Shown here: one piece after another, positions 30,797-37,935 of the stretch
Layout of the letters: each line of letters starts with the position of its first letter
Numbering within the stretch: the first letter of the stretch is position 1
From: Woeseiaceae bacterium
Lineage (GTDB): Bacteria; Pseudomonadota; Gammaproteobacteria; Steroidobacterales; Woeseiaceae
DNA length: 45,627 nt
Assembly: GCA_030065985.1 (NCBI GenBank)
Contig: JASJCM010000019.1
Location: 1 to 45,627, forward strand
Direction of reading: 5' to 3'
Notes under the pieces: model-generated
Seen by the model: the letters and a program-made list of their open reading frames with translations, nothing else
Told to the model about the DNA's origin: nothing
The model's database searches: none
Program-made: the position numbers and the translations under genes

Positions 30797-32002
30797 ATGA
30801 GCATCAAGGTCATGATCATTGACGGGCAGGCGGACTTCCGCACGCTGCTGATGCATCACGTCACGACGCACTGGCCCGATGCAATCATCACGGCGTACGA
30901 CCCGATCGAGGCGGGGCACCTGCCCGAGGAATTCTCGGGCGCGGGTAACGATCTCGTTCTGCTTGGTAGTGAGCAGGGCGATCGTGACGGCGTGGACGTA
31001 TTGCGCCAGTTCCTCAAGAGAACGAGCTTCCCGCCCGTCGTCTACTTCGGCAGCGAGGAAGACCAGGAGACGGCGCACAAGCTGCGCCCTTCGGAGCACT
31101 TCATCCGCGAGCACATCAGCCACGATTCGCTCGTCGTCGGGTTGAGTGACGTGCTGTTAGCGTCGCAACGCATGGCGTCGACCGACACGCTGTTCCTCGG
31201 CGACCTACGCACCGGTATTCATCCGTTGATCAAGGGTTACCGCTTTATGCGGCGCCTCGGTTCGACCGAGTACTCGGGCGTGTATCTTGCTGAACGTGAG
31301 TCGACGCACCTTCGTGTCGTGCTCAAGGTATTGCGCCAGATGCCGGGCGAGGACGAGAACGACGGCGCTTTTGATCGCTTCCTGCAGGAATACGAAACCA
31401 TCGCCGAGATGGATCATCCGAACATAGTGCGCATCTACGACCTCGGTGTAAGCGATACGCACGCTCATATCGCAATGGAGTACCTCGCCGGAGGCGACCT
31501 GCGGACAAAGATCGAACGTGGCATCCCCGTCCGCGCGGCCGTCCAGTACTTGCGTCAGATTGCCGGTGCGCTGGCAGCGGTCCATGAGAAGGGCGTGCTG
31601 CATCGTGACCTCAAGCCCGGCAACATCATGCTGCGCAAAGATGGCTCGATCGCACTGATAGATTTTGGTCTGGCGAAGACAGCAAAGCTCGAGAGCGAGA
31701 TTACCGACAAGGGCGAGATCTTCGGCACACCGTATTACATGAGCCCGGAGCAGGGGCACGGCAACGGCGTCGACGAGCGCAGCGACATCTACAGCCTGGG
31801 CGTTATCTTCTTCGAGATGCTGACCGGCAAGAAGCCGTTCAAGGCGGACACCGCGATGGGCATCATCTACAAGCACGCACAGGCGCCGGTACCGCTGCTG
31901 CCGCCGCGCCTCGCGCAGTACCAGGCACTCATCAACATGATGCTGGCGAAGTCGGCGGACAACCGGCTGCAGTCCGCGGCGGAGATCGACGAATGGCTGT
32001 AG
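30797..32002 (+). CDS. Ser/Thr protein kinase with N-terminal degenerate receiver domain
   Basis: 401 residues. Residues 1-125 have a response-regulator fold (IKVMIIDGQADFRTLLMHHV), but the phosphoacceptor position in DLVLLG is Gly57 and the conserved Lys near residue 103 is replaced (FIRE), so phosphorylation is unlikely. A Hanks-type kinase fills 145-401: Lys177 in VVLKVL, Glu200, HRDLKPGN (269-276), DFGLAK (289-294), GTPYYMSPEQ and RSDIYSLGVIFFEMLTG. The glycine loop is weak (LGSTEYSGVY). No membrane span is seen. Target unknown. It overlaps miaE by 10 nt, suggesting coupling with the tRNA hydroxylase or simple compaction. Confidence 0.9.
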   Translation: MSIKVMIIDGQADFRTLLMHHVTTHWPDAIITAYDPIEAGHLPEEFSGAGNDLVLLGSEQGDRDGVDVLRQFLKRTSFPPVVYFGSEEDQETAHKLRPSEHFIREHISHDSLVVGLSDVLLASQRMASTDTLFLGDLRTGIHPLIKGYRFMRRLGSTEYSGVYLAERESTHLRVVLKVLRQMPGEDENDGAFDRFLQEYETIAEMDHPNIVRIYDLGVSDTHAHIAMEYLAGGDLRTKIERGIPVRAAVQYLRQIAGALAAVHEKGVLHRDLKPGNIMLRKDGSIALIDFGLAKTAKLESEITDKGEIFGTPYYMSPEQGHGNGVDERSDIYSLGVIFFEMLTGKKPFKADTAMGIIYKHAQAPVPLLPPRLAQYQALINMMLAKSADNRLQSAAEIDEWL

Positions 32003-32616
32003 ACACTCCGGTTCCGGAGAATATTGCCGCGTTCCTTGAGACACCGACGCCGGATGGCTGGCTCGACGAAGCCTGCGAGCGGCTTCCCGAGATGCTGCTC
32101 GATCATGCCAATTGCGAACTGAAGGCGGCATCGACAGCGCTGGGTTTCCTCTATCGCTACCCGGAGCGCACGGCATTAGCGCAACGCATGTCCCGTCTCG
32201 CGCGCGAGGAACTGCGGCACTTCGAGCAGGTACGCTCGATCATGGATGACATGGAGATTCCGTTCGAACGCTTGAGCGCCTCCCGGTACGCCGGCGGCCT
32301 GCGCGAAGCCGTGCGTCCGGACGAGCCCTACAAGCTGCTCGACATGTTGCTGATCGGCGCGCTGATTGAAGCCCGGTCCTGTGAGCGCTTCGCGAAGATC
32401 GCGCCGCGACTGCCGGAGCGGCTCGGTCGATTCTACGGGGGACTGCTTGCCTCGGAGGCAAGGCACTTCGAGCACTACATCGCGTTCGCCAAGTCGGAAT
32501 GCGGCGTAGACGAGAACGAAATCGATACGCGTCTGCAAGAACTCAAGACGCTGGAAGCGTCACTGATTACGGAACCCGATGACGAGTTCCGGTTCCACTC
32601 CGGACTACCGCGGTAA
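31993..32616 (+). CDS. miaE: tRNA-(ms2io6A)-hydroxylase
   Basis: 207 residues. MiaE is a diiron monooxygenase that hydroxylates the isopentenyl group of ms2i6A37 in tRNA, using oxygen. Ferritin-like ligands are visible in DHANCELKAA, REELRHFEQV, IEARSCERF and SEARHFEHY (two ExxH motifs). The start ATG lies inside the end of the kinase gene in another frame. Its 3' end overlaps lpxH by 12 nt tail to tail. Confidence 0.94.
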   Translation: MAVDTPVPENIAAFLETPTPDGWLDEACERLPEMLLDHANCELKAASTALGFLYRYPERTALAQRMSRLAREELRHFEQVRSIMDDMEIPFERLSASRYAGGLREAVRPDEPYKLLDMLLIGALIEARSCERFAKIAPRLPERLGRFYGGLLASEARHFEHYIAFAKSECGVDENEIDTRLQELKTLEASLITEPDDEFRFHSGLPR

Positions 32617-33327
32617 TTCTTCGAGACGCGGTCCGTCCGCGTCCCATTCGACCATGCTGCCTTGCTCGTACCAGTCGCCGAGCACGATGCGGTGCACGGG
32701 TATTTCGTCAACGTGGAACGGGTGAACCGCCGGGCGGTGCGTGTGGCCATGCAGCAGGATGTCGCAGCCGTATTCGCGAATCGTTGCTTCGACGGCGTCC
32801 TGGTTGACGTCCATGATGTCGTCGCTCTTCATCGCGCTGTGCGCGGCGCTCTGTTCGCGGGCCTGGAGCGCGAAGGCAATGCGTTCCTCGATGGACTTCT
32901 GCAGCATCATCGCCTGCCATTCGGGGTTGCGCGTCATCGCGCGCACCTGCTGATACTCGACATCGTCGGTGCACATTGCGTCGCCATGGCTTAATAGGAC
33001 TCTCTCGCCGTGCAACTCGATCAGGTGCGGGTCCTCGAGCAGGGTGATACCGGTTTCGGCAGCAAAGTCGCTGCCGATCATGAAATCGCGGTTGCCGTGC
33101 ATGAAGAATACCGGGATGCCGCTGTCGACGAGTTCCCTCAAGGCGGTCTTCATACCGGCGTAGTAAGGATTGGGATCGTCGTCACCAACCCACGCTTCAA
33201 ACAGGTCGCCGAGGATGTAGAGCGCATCGGCATCACGCGCCGGGCCTGCAAGAAACGCGAGAAACTGCTCGCCGATTTCCGGTCGGCCGGGCTCGAGGTG
33301 CAGGTCTGAGATAAACAGAGTCGCCAT
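32605..33327 (-). CDS. lpxH: UDP-2,3-diacylglucosamine diphosphatase
   Basis: 240 residues. LpxH cleaves UDP-2,3-diacylglucosamine to lipid X in lipid A synthesis at the inner membrane. The calcineurin-like metal motifs are SDLHLEPGRPE, LGDLFEAWVGDDD, HGNRDFMIG, LLSHGDAMCTDD and LHGHTHRPAVH. It starts 1 nt after the cyclophilin gene, so the two form an operon. Confidence 0.96.
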   Translation of the reverse strand: MATLFISDLHLEPGRPEIGEQFLAFLAGPARDADALYILGDLFEAWVGDDDPNPYYAGMKTALRELVDSGIPVFFMHGNRDFMIGSDFAAETGITLLEDPHLIELHGERVLLSHGDAMCTDDVEYQQVRAMTRNPEWQAMMLQKSIEERIAFALQAREQSAAHSAMKSDDIMDVNQDAVEATIREYGCDILLHGHTHRPAVHPFHVDEIPVHRIVLGDWYEQGSMVEWDADGPRLEELPR

Positions 33328-33328
33328 G

Positions 33329-33937
33329 TTATTGGTAGGTGATCCGCGACATCTTCTTGATCACGATTGGCACGACCGGTGCCGGTGCCCCACCCGGACC
33401 GTTGTTGAAGGTCTTGACGTTGACGATCTTGTCGACGACCTCCATGCCTTCGAACACAAAGCCGAACACTGCGTAGCCCCAGCGCCCTCGGCTGGAGTGC
33501 TTCTGCGGATCGAGGTTTGCGGTCTCCGGGTTGGTGTTGGTGTTATCGACGACGTTGATGAAAAACTGCGTGCTTGCCGAATGCGGATCGCCCGTGCGCG
33601 CCATCGCGATGGTGCCGCGCTCGTTCTGCAGGCCGTTGCCGGACTCGTTAGGAATCGTCTCCGATGTCTCCTTCAGTTTGAAGCCGGGCGTGTAGCCGCC
33701 GCCCTGGGCCATGAAGCCTGGCATCAGGCGGTGGAAGACCGTGCCGTCGTAGAAGCCAGAGTCGACGAGCTTGAGAAAGTGCGCCACGGTCAGCGGTGCA
33801 GCTTTGCCGTCGAGCTCCAGCTTGAAGTTGCCTTCGGTGGTCTCCACGAGGATGTGCGGGTGGGCCGGGACCTTGTCGGCGGCAAAGCCAACCGAGCACG
33901 CCAACGCGAGAATCAGGGCGATCAGGGTGTTTTTCAT
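33329..33937 (-). CDS. Periplasmic cyclophilin-type peptidyl-prolyl isomerase
   Basis: 202 residues from the ATG at 33937. The signal peptide MKNTLIALILALACSVGFA is followed by ADKVPAHPHI, so it is exported (PpiA-like). Cyclophilin active-site segments: FYDGTVFHRLMPGFMAQGGG with the catalytic Arg, RGTIAMARTGDPHSASTQFFINV, and YAVFGFVFEGMEVVDKI. It assists folding of envelope proteins by proline isomerisation. Sequence open upstream to 34147 is not coding: it runs into the tRNA-Pro gene. It lies one base before lpxH. Confidence 0.94.
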   Translation of the reverse strand: MKNTLIALILALACSVGFAADKVPAHPHILVETTEGNFKLELDGKAAPLTVAHFLKLVDSGFYDGTVFHRLMPGFMAQGGGYTPGFKLKETSETIPNESGNGLQNERGTIAMARTGDPHSASTQFFINVVDNTNTNPETANLDPQKHSSRGRWGYAVFGFVFEGMEVVDKIVNVKTFNNGPGGAPAPVVPIVIKKMSRITYQ

Positions 33938-34039
33938 CGGGTTTCCGTGAATTCCGTCAAACAGATGGCCGCAATATACCGGACCTTGGGCCGTGCCTGT
34001 AGCAGGATACTGAACGGGCCCCAGGTGGGCGATAATCCC

Positions 34040-34068
34040 TTGATTGCACAGGGCGCTGCCCGTATCAT
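34040..34068 (+). promoter_or_regulatory. Sigma70 promoter for the tRNA-Pro/tRNA-Arg unit
   Basis: TTGATT (34040-34045), 17-nt spacer, TATCAT (34063-34068), about 52 nt before tRNA-Pro. A GC-rich stretch follows the -10, as in stringently controlled stable-RNA promoters. The remainder of the 182-bp gap after the cyclophilin start shows no gene. Confidence 0.55.
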
Positions 34069-34119
34069 CCCAGCCCGCTGTCGGGGGAGGCCCCGGTAGC
34101 GGATGGAAGACCTGGCAAA

Positions 34120-34196
34120 CGGGGCATGGCGCAGTCTGGTAGCGCAACTGCTTTGGGAGCAGTGGGTCGGCGGTTCGAATCCGTCTGCCCCGACCA
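34120..34196 (+). tRNA. tRNA-Pro(UGG)
   Basis: 77 nt with encoded CCA. Acceptor arms CGGGGCA and TGCCCCG pair fully; the anticodon stem ACTGC/GCAGT encloses TTTGGGA with anticodon TGG at 34154-34156; the T-loop is TTCGAAT. It is 27 nt before the split tRNA-Arg gene. Confidence 0.96.
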
Positions 34197-34258
34197 GCCA
34201 GATTCCGGTTAGACTTGAATTGTGCGCCCGTAGCTCAGCTGGATAGAGCATCGGCCTT

Positions 34259-34905
34259 TAAGTGAGGAGCCTGTGCCGGGAAACAGAACCGGTACAGTGG
34301 ACCGCACTGTAACGGGGAAACCTTAGCAGGTAATGCTGATGGCAATCCCGTGGAAACCTGTGGACATCCGACGTATGTCGTGGTGTAGGGTGAGGTGATG
34401 GCCTCGCATCACACCAAGGACAAGGGTGACCTGGGAGTCCTGAAGGCTCAGGTAGATTTATTCGAGCAAGGATTCACAATACTTGTACCACTGACCGAAC
34501 ACAGTCCGTTCGATCTGGTGGCTTACAGGGACGGTGAATTCCGCAGGGTGCAGGTAAAGTACCGGGCACTGGACCGGTTCGGCAAAGTCGACGCGAAGTT
34601 TTCGACCAGCTGGGCGGACAGACACGGTACGCACGCGTCGCCGGTCGACAAGGATGAAGTAGACCTCTACTGCATCTATTGTTCGGATACCGATGAGTGC
34701 TACTATCTGCGCCCCGCCGATTTTGGCTCGAACGTTTCACTGAGGGTAAGGACTCCAAGAAACGGGCAGCTGAAGGGAGTTCACTTTGCTGCCGAGTTTC
34801 GCAGGGCTCCGTAGAGACTATACGTGCGGCGCCTGAGATGGCGAAGAGATAGTCCAGACCACAAACCCGGCATGGGCCGGGGCCGCGAAAGCGGTAGTTG
34901 GTAAG
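34259..34905 (+). ncRNA. Group I self-splicing intron in the tRNA-Arg anticodon loop
   Basis: 647 nt. P1: exon CCTT (34255-34258) with GAGG (34264-34267), giving the required U-G pair at the 5' splice site. P2: 34271-34279 with 34289-34297, 9 bp. P3: CCGCAC (34302-34307) with GTGCGG (34824-34829). P4: ACGGG (34312-34316) with CCCGT (34347-34351). P5: TTAGC/GCTGA (34323-34327, 34335-34339). P7: GACTAT (34816-34821) with ATAGTC (34849-34854). P8: CGCC/GGCG. P9: CCCGGC/GCCGGG (34866-34871, 34876-34881), then a GAAA-capped hairpin (34883-34894). The last base is G (34905). The S element AAGAGATAGTCC is nearly canonical. The endonuclease gene occupies the P6 side, between Q and R. Subgroup IC3 is likely but inferred. 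Confidence 0.92.
34398..34814 (+). CDS. Intron-encoded PD-(D/E)XK homing endonuclease (I-Ssp6803I-like)
   Basis: 138 residues, encoded wholly inside the group I intron. ATG 34398 has AGGG 7 nt upstream; a GTG at 34395 is also possible. The start GDLGVLKAQVDLFEQGF..L.PLTEHSPFDLVA and the catalytic pattern Asp39 ... Gln52-x-Lys54 (RRVQVKYR) fit the PD-(D/E)XK group whose type member I-Ssp6803I is encoded in a cyanobacterial tRNA-fMet intron and also has Gln in the third catalytic position. It would cut intronless tRNA-Arg genes and so spread the intron. The stop codon TAG (34812-34814) is just before the P7 strand at 34816. The frame appears intact. Confidence 0.87.
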   Translation: MASHHTKDKGDLGVLKAQVDLFEQGFTILVPLTEHSPFDLVAYRDGEFRRVQVKYRALDRFGKVDAKFSTSWADRHGTHASPVDKDEVDLYCIYCSDTDECYYLRPADFGSNVSLRVRTPRNGQLKGVHFAAEFRRAP

Positions 34906-34928
34906 CTAAGCCGGCGGTCGCAGGTTCG

Positions 34929-35050
34929 AATCCTGCCGGGCGCGCCAGTTTGTAAGACCGGCAGGTTGAGAACCGAGGTTCGCTCCGAGGAGCGCGCAGC
35001 GCGACGACAAGCGGACCGCGAAGCGGTCGCTAATCCTGCCGGGCGCGCCA
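34929..35050 (+). repeat. Direct repeat of the tRNA-Arg 3' end (19 bp) with hairpin-rich spacer
   Basis: The last 19 bp of the tRNA-Arg gene (34929-34947, AATCCTGCCGGGCGCGCCA) recur exactly at 35032-35050. Similarity extends upstream: GCGGTCGC occurs before both copies (34914-34921 and 35023-35030), with the T-loop part lost in the second. The 84-bp spacer holds short palindromes, CGCTCC-GA-GGAGCG, CGCGC-A-GCGCG and GACCGC-GAA-GCGGTC. The pattern recalls the rtT repeats after E. coli tyrT, which also begin with 19 bp of tRNA 3' end. Confidence 0.75.
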
Positions 35051-35108
35051 TTTCCTAGTGCAGGGAATGCGCAGGCGGCGTGAGCCGCGTTAAAATGTGA
35101 ATTACCGT

Positions 35109-35185
35109 GGTGGGCGTAGCTCAGTTGGTAGAGCCCCGGGTTGTGATCCCGGTCGTCGTGGGTTCGAGTCCCATCGTCCACCCCA
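35109..35185 (+). tRNA. tRNA-His(GUG)
   Basis: 77 nt including the extra 5' G (35109) characteristic of tRNA-His and encoded CCA. Stem CCGGG/CCCGG encloses TTGTGAT, anticodon GTG at 35143-35145. Nearly identical to gammaproteobacterial tRNA-His. A TAAAAT at 35091-35096 could be a local -10. Confidence 0.96.
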
Positions 35186-35200
35186 CCTTTTTCGAGCGTG

Positions 35201-35276
35201 GGGCCTCTAGCTCAATTGGTAGAGCAGTGGACTCTTAATCCATTGGTTCGGGGTTCGAGTCCCCGGGGGCCCACCA
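35201..35276 (+). tRNA. tRNA-Lys(CUU)
   Basis: 76 nt with encoded CCA. The anticodon stem GTGGA/TCCAT closes CTCTTAA; anticodon CTT at 35234-35236. Acceptor GGGCCTC/GGGGCCC contains one T-G wobble. It is 15 nt after tRNA-His, so they are probably cotranscribed. Confidence 0.95.
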
Positions 35277-35319
35277 CTTCTTCAGTGCCTGCATGCCGCA
35301 TTCGCCTGACCCTTCACTG

Positions 35320-37374
35320 ATGATGAAGATCGCCACGCTCGTGGCGCTCTTACCGTGCATCGCCTGGGCCGACGATTCCGACACGATCGATGAGATCGTT
35401 GTGACCAGCACGAGAACGTCCTCATCGCTCGCATCTCATCCCGGCAACATCGATGTGCTGGATCGAACCGAGATCGAAGCCGCGAATCATGCACACATTC
35501 ATGAACTGCTGACCCGCGTTGCCGGCGTCTGGGTGACACGCGGCAGCGGCCAGGAGAGCCTGCCGTCGATTCGTTCTCCGGTGCTGACCGGGGCCGGTTC
35601 CTGCGGCGCGTTCCTGACGCTCGAAGACGGCATACCCTCGAGGCCCAGCGGCTTCTGCAATGTCAACCAGCTGTTCGAGCTGCCGACCGAACTCGCCGAG
35701 CGAATCGAAGTGATTCGGGGCCCCGGCAATGCGCTCTACGGCTCGAATGCGCTGCATGGCACGATCAGTGTCCTGTTGCCCGAGGCCGCTGGCGCGAATG
35801 CCGCGCAGGGCAGCCTCGAGGTGGGGTCGGACGATTTCATCAGTGTTGAAGGGTTCGCTCGCAATGCCGACGGAACACCCGTTGTAGTCGGCGGCACGGC
35901 AACGCACGACGGCGGTTTCCGCAGCGATTCCGGCTTCCGCCAGCTCAAGGGTTTCGCCAAGGCGTCGTGGACTCCCGGCGAAGATACCGTCACGGCCACA
36001 TTGAGCATCAGCGACCTCGACCAGGAGACAGCGGGATTTATCGTCGGGCAGGACGCCTACGCCGATCCCGCTCTCAATAGACAGAACCTCAATCCCGAAG
36101 CATTTCGCAAGGCCGACAGCCAGCGGCTTGGCTTGCGCTGGTCGTTCGAGCGCGGCGACTACGACGTGGACATTCGCCCGTATGTACGGCGCTCGAGAAT
36201 GGATTTCCTGCAGCATTTCCTGCCCGGAAAGCCGCTCGAGGAGAACGGCCATGTCAGCCTCGGCGTCCTAACCAGCGCCCGCAAGGAGACGGATCGGTTG
36301 ACGACGATTGTCGGCCTGGATCTCGATCTTGCCGACGTCTATCTCCGCCAAACCCAGGACGGGCCGGCCGAAGGGTCCGATTTCCTGCGCGAGACGCGAC
36401 CCGAGGGCCAGCACTACGACTACGACGTTACCGCTGTCGACGTGGCGCTTTACACGCAGCTCGAATACCGGCTCTCGGAAAGGACGATAATCAGCGCCGG
36501 CCTGCGAGCGGAGCACGCGCGCTACGACTACCGCAACAACCTGGCGACGGGCAACCTCCGCGACGACGGTACGGCGTGCGGCTTTGGTGGCTGCCTCTAT
36601 TCCCGACCGGCTGATCGCGAGGATCACTTTACGGATCTTGCACCGAAACTCGGCGTCGTCTTTCGCCTGACCGACGATACATCCGTCTACGTCAACGCGG
36701 CACGCGGTTTCCGGGCGCCGCAGATGACCGAGCTGTATCGCCTGCAAAGCGGCCAGCTGGTCTCCGACATCGACTCGGAGACTATCGACTCTCTGGAACT
36801 CGGCTGGCGTGGCACCGGTGTGAACTGGCGCCTCGATACTGCGGCGTTTGCCATGCGCAAGAGAGATAGCGTCTATCGGGACGCCAATGGTTTCAACGTC
36901 AGCGGCGCGCGTAGCCGCCATGCCGGGCTGGAGTTCGCTGCGCAGTTGCGGCTGCATGAGCACTGGACGATCACGTTGAACGGCACGTACGCCCGTCATA
37001 CCTACGATTTCGACGTCGTCGCGGCGCGCGGCGAAGCCTTCGTCTCGGGACGCGATGTCGACACCGCGCCACGATGGCAGGGCAGCGCCGAGCTGCGCTA
37101 CGCAGGAGACGGGCGCGTCGACGCATCGCTGCAATGGGTTTCGCTAGGCCGCTACTATCTCGATGCCGAGAACCTGTTCGACTATCCCGGTCACGATCTT
37201 GCCAACCTGCGCGTCGCGTACGCGTTAAGCCAAAGCTGGACACTGGTTGCCCGAGTGAACAACCTCGCCGATGTCAGCTACGCCGATCGCGCGGACTACG
37301 CTTTCGGAAACTATCGATACTTCCCGGGGCGGGGACGGCAGACGTTCCTGCAACTGCGGTACTCGCGAGACTAA
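35320..37374 (+). CDS. TonB-dependent outer-membrane receptor
   Basis: 684 residues from ATG 35320 (ATGATGAAG), giving the signal peptide MMKIATLVALLPCIAWA; an earlier ATG at 35293 overlaps the end of the tRNA region. The TonB box is DEIVVTSTR. The plug domain follows (RVEVIRGP-like motif as ERIEVIRGPGNALYGSNALHGTISVL), then a 22-strand-type barrel ending LQLRYSRD. The plug has two Cys (GSCGAF and GFCNVN). The substrate (ferric siderophore, haem, cobalamin or other) cannot be told from sequence. Bacterioferritin next door is consistent with an iron role. Confidence 0.92.
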   Translation: MMKIATLVALLPCIAWADDSDTIDEIVVTSTRTSSSLASHPGNIDVLDRTEIEAANHAHIHELLTRVAGVWVTRGSGQESLPSIRSPVLTGAGSCGAFLTLEDGIPSRPSGFCNVNQLFELPTELAERIEVIRGPGNALYGSNALHGTISVLLPEAAGANAAQGSLEVGSDDFISVEGFARNADGTPVVVGGTATHDGGFRSDSGFRQLKGFAKASWTPGEDTVTATLSISDLDQETAGFIVGQDAYADPALNRQNLNPEAFRKADSQRLGLRWSFERGDYDVDIRPYVRRSRMDFLQHFLPGKPLEENGHVSLGVLTSARKETDRLTTIVGLDLDLADVYLRQTQDGPAEGSDFLRETRPEGQHYDYDVTAVDVALYTQLEYRLSERTIISAGLRAEHARYDYRNNLATGNLRDDGTACGFGGCLYSRPADREDHFTDLAPKLGVVFRLTDDTSVYVNAARGFRAPQMTELYRLQSGQLVSDIDSETIDSLELGWRGTGVNWRLDTAAFAMRKRDSVYRDANGFNVSGARSRHAGLEFAAQLRLHEHWTITLNGTYARHTYDFDVVAARGEAFVSGRDVDTAPRWQGSAELRYAGDGRVDASLQWVSLGRYYLDAENLFDYPGHDLANLRVAYALSQSWTLVARVNNLADVSYADRADYAFGNYRYFPGRGRQTFLQLRYSRD

Positions 37375-37394
37375 GGAAGCGTCTCCGCGCCGAT

Positions 37395-37423
37395 TTGCAC
37401 ATCCATCGGCCTGTTCGCATAAT
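37395..37423 (+). promoter_or_regulatory. Sigma70 promoter for the bacterioferritin gene
   Basis: TTGCAC (37395-37400), 17-nt spacer, CATAAT (37418-37423), 34 nt before the bfr ATG. No obvious Fur box overlaps it. Confidence 0.6.
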
Positions 37424-37456
37424 TGCCCCGCCTCGCACTAACCGGAGCGCCAAACC

Positions 37457-37930
37457 ATGAAGGGCAGTCAACGAATCATCGATGCCATGAACGGCCTGCT
37501 GGGCGCAGAGCTCGCGGCCATGGACCAGTACCTCGTTCACGCGAAAATGTACGAGGACTGGGGACTGACGAAGCTCTTCGAGCGCGTTGCGCATGAGTTC
37601 GACGACGAGAAAGGTCACGCGAACGCATTGATCGAACGTATGCTGTTTCTCGAAGGCGTGCCTGACCTTTCCACGCGGCACGGTGTCAATATCGGCAAGA
37701 CGGTCCCGGAAATGCTCAGGAGTGATCTTGACCTCGAATACGCCGTTGCCGAAGCTCTGAAAGAGGCGATTCACCTCTGCGAGAACGAACGCGATTTCGA
37801 GACTCGCCAGGTGCTCGAGCAGCTGCTGGCCGACACGGAGATGGACCACGCTTACTGGCTCGAGCAGCAGCTCGGCCTGATCGACAAGCTCGGACTCGAG
37901 AATTACGTGCAGTCACAGTTGGGCGCATAG
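37457..37930 (+). CDS. bfr: Bacterioferritin-type ferritin lacking the haem-ligand methionine
   Basis: 157 residues, clearly Bfr-like (MKGSQRIIDAMNGLLGAELAAMDQYLVHAKMYEDWG...). The ferroxidase ligands are kept: Glu18, Glu51, His54, Glu94 and the Glu128-x-x-His131 pair. The haem-binding Met52 of E. coli Bfr is Lys52 here (DDEKGHAN against DEMKHAD), so the intersubunit haem cannot bind in the usual way. Such subunits occur as the non-haem partner in two-subunit bacterioferritins. It stores iron in the cytoplasm. It has its own likely promoter and converges on the Crp/Fnr regulator gene (5 nt apart). Confidence 0.92.
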   Translation: MKGSQRIIDAMNGLLGAELAAMDQYLVHAKMYEDWGLTKLFERVAHEFDDEKGHANALIERMLFLEGVPDLSTRHGVNIGKTVPEMLRSDLDLEYAVAEALKEAIHLCENERDFETRQVLEQLLADTEMDHAYWLEQQLGLIDKLGLENYVQSQLGA

Positions 37931-37935
37931 CCGCC

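Larger units (their letters stand above)
34224..34947 (+). tRNA. tRNA-Arg(UCU) split by a group I intron
   Basis: Exon 1 is 34224-34258 and exon 2 is 34906-34947; joined they give a 77-nt tRNA with encoded CCA. Acceptor GCGCCCG pairs perfectly with CGGGCGC. The anticodon stem is TCGGC/GCCGG, the T-stem GCAGG/CCTGC with loop TTCGAAT. The joined anticodon loop is CTTCTAA, anticodon TCT, split between its first base (T34, 34258) and second base (C35, 34906). It closely resembles E. coli tRNA-Arg(UCU) outside the intron. Without splicing no functional tRNA can form from this copy. Confidence 0.93.

Noticed and set aside
33938-34147. Upstream in-frame extension of the cyclophilin gene
   Set aside because: It would cover the tRNA-Pro gene and promoter; a clear signal peptide begins at ATG 33937.
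34929-35050. attL/attR of an integrated island
   Set aside because: The two 19-bp copies enclose only 84 bp with no integrase; at most a scar. Kept as a repeat, not called an attachment site.
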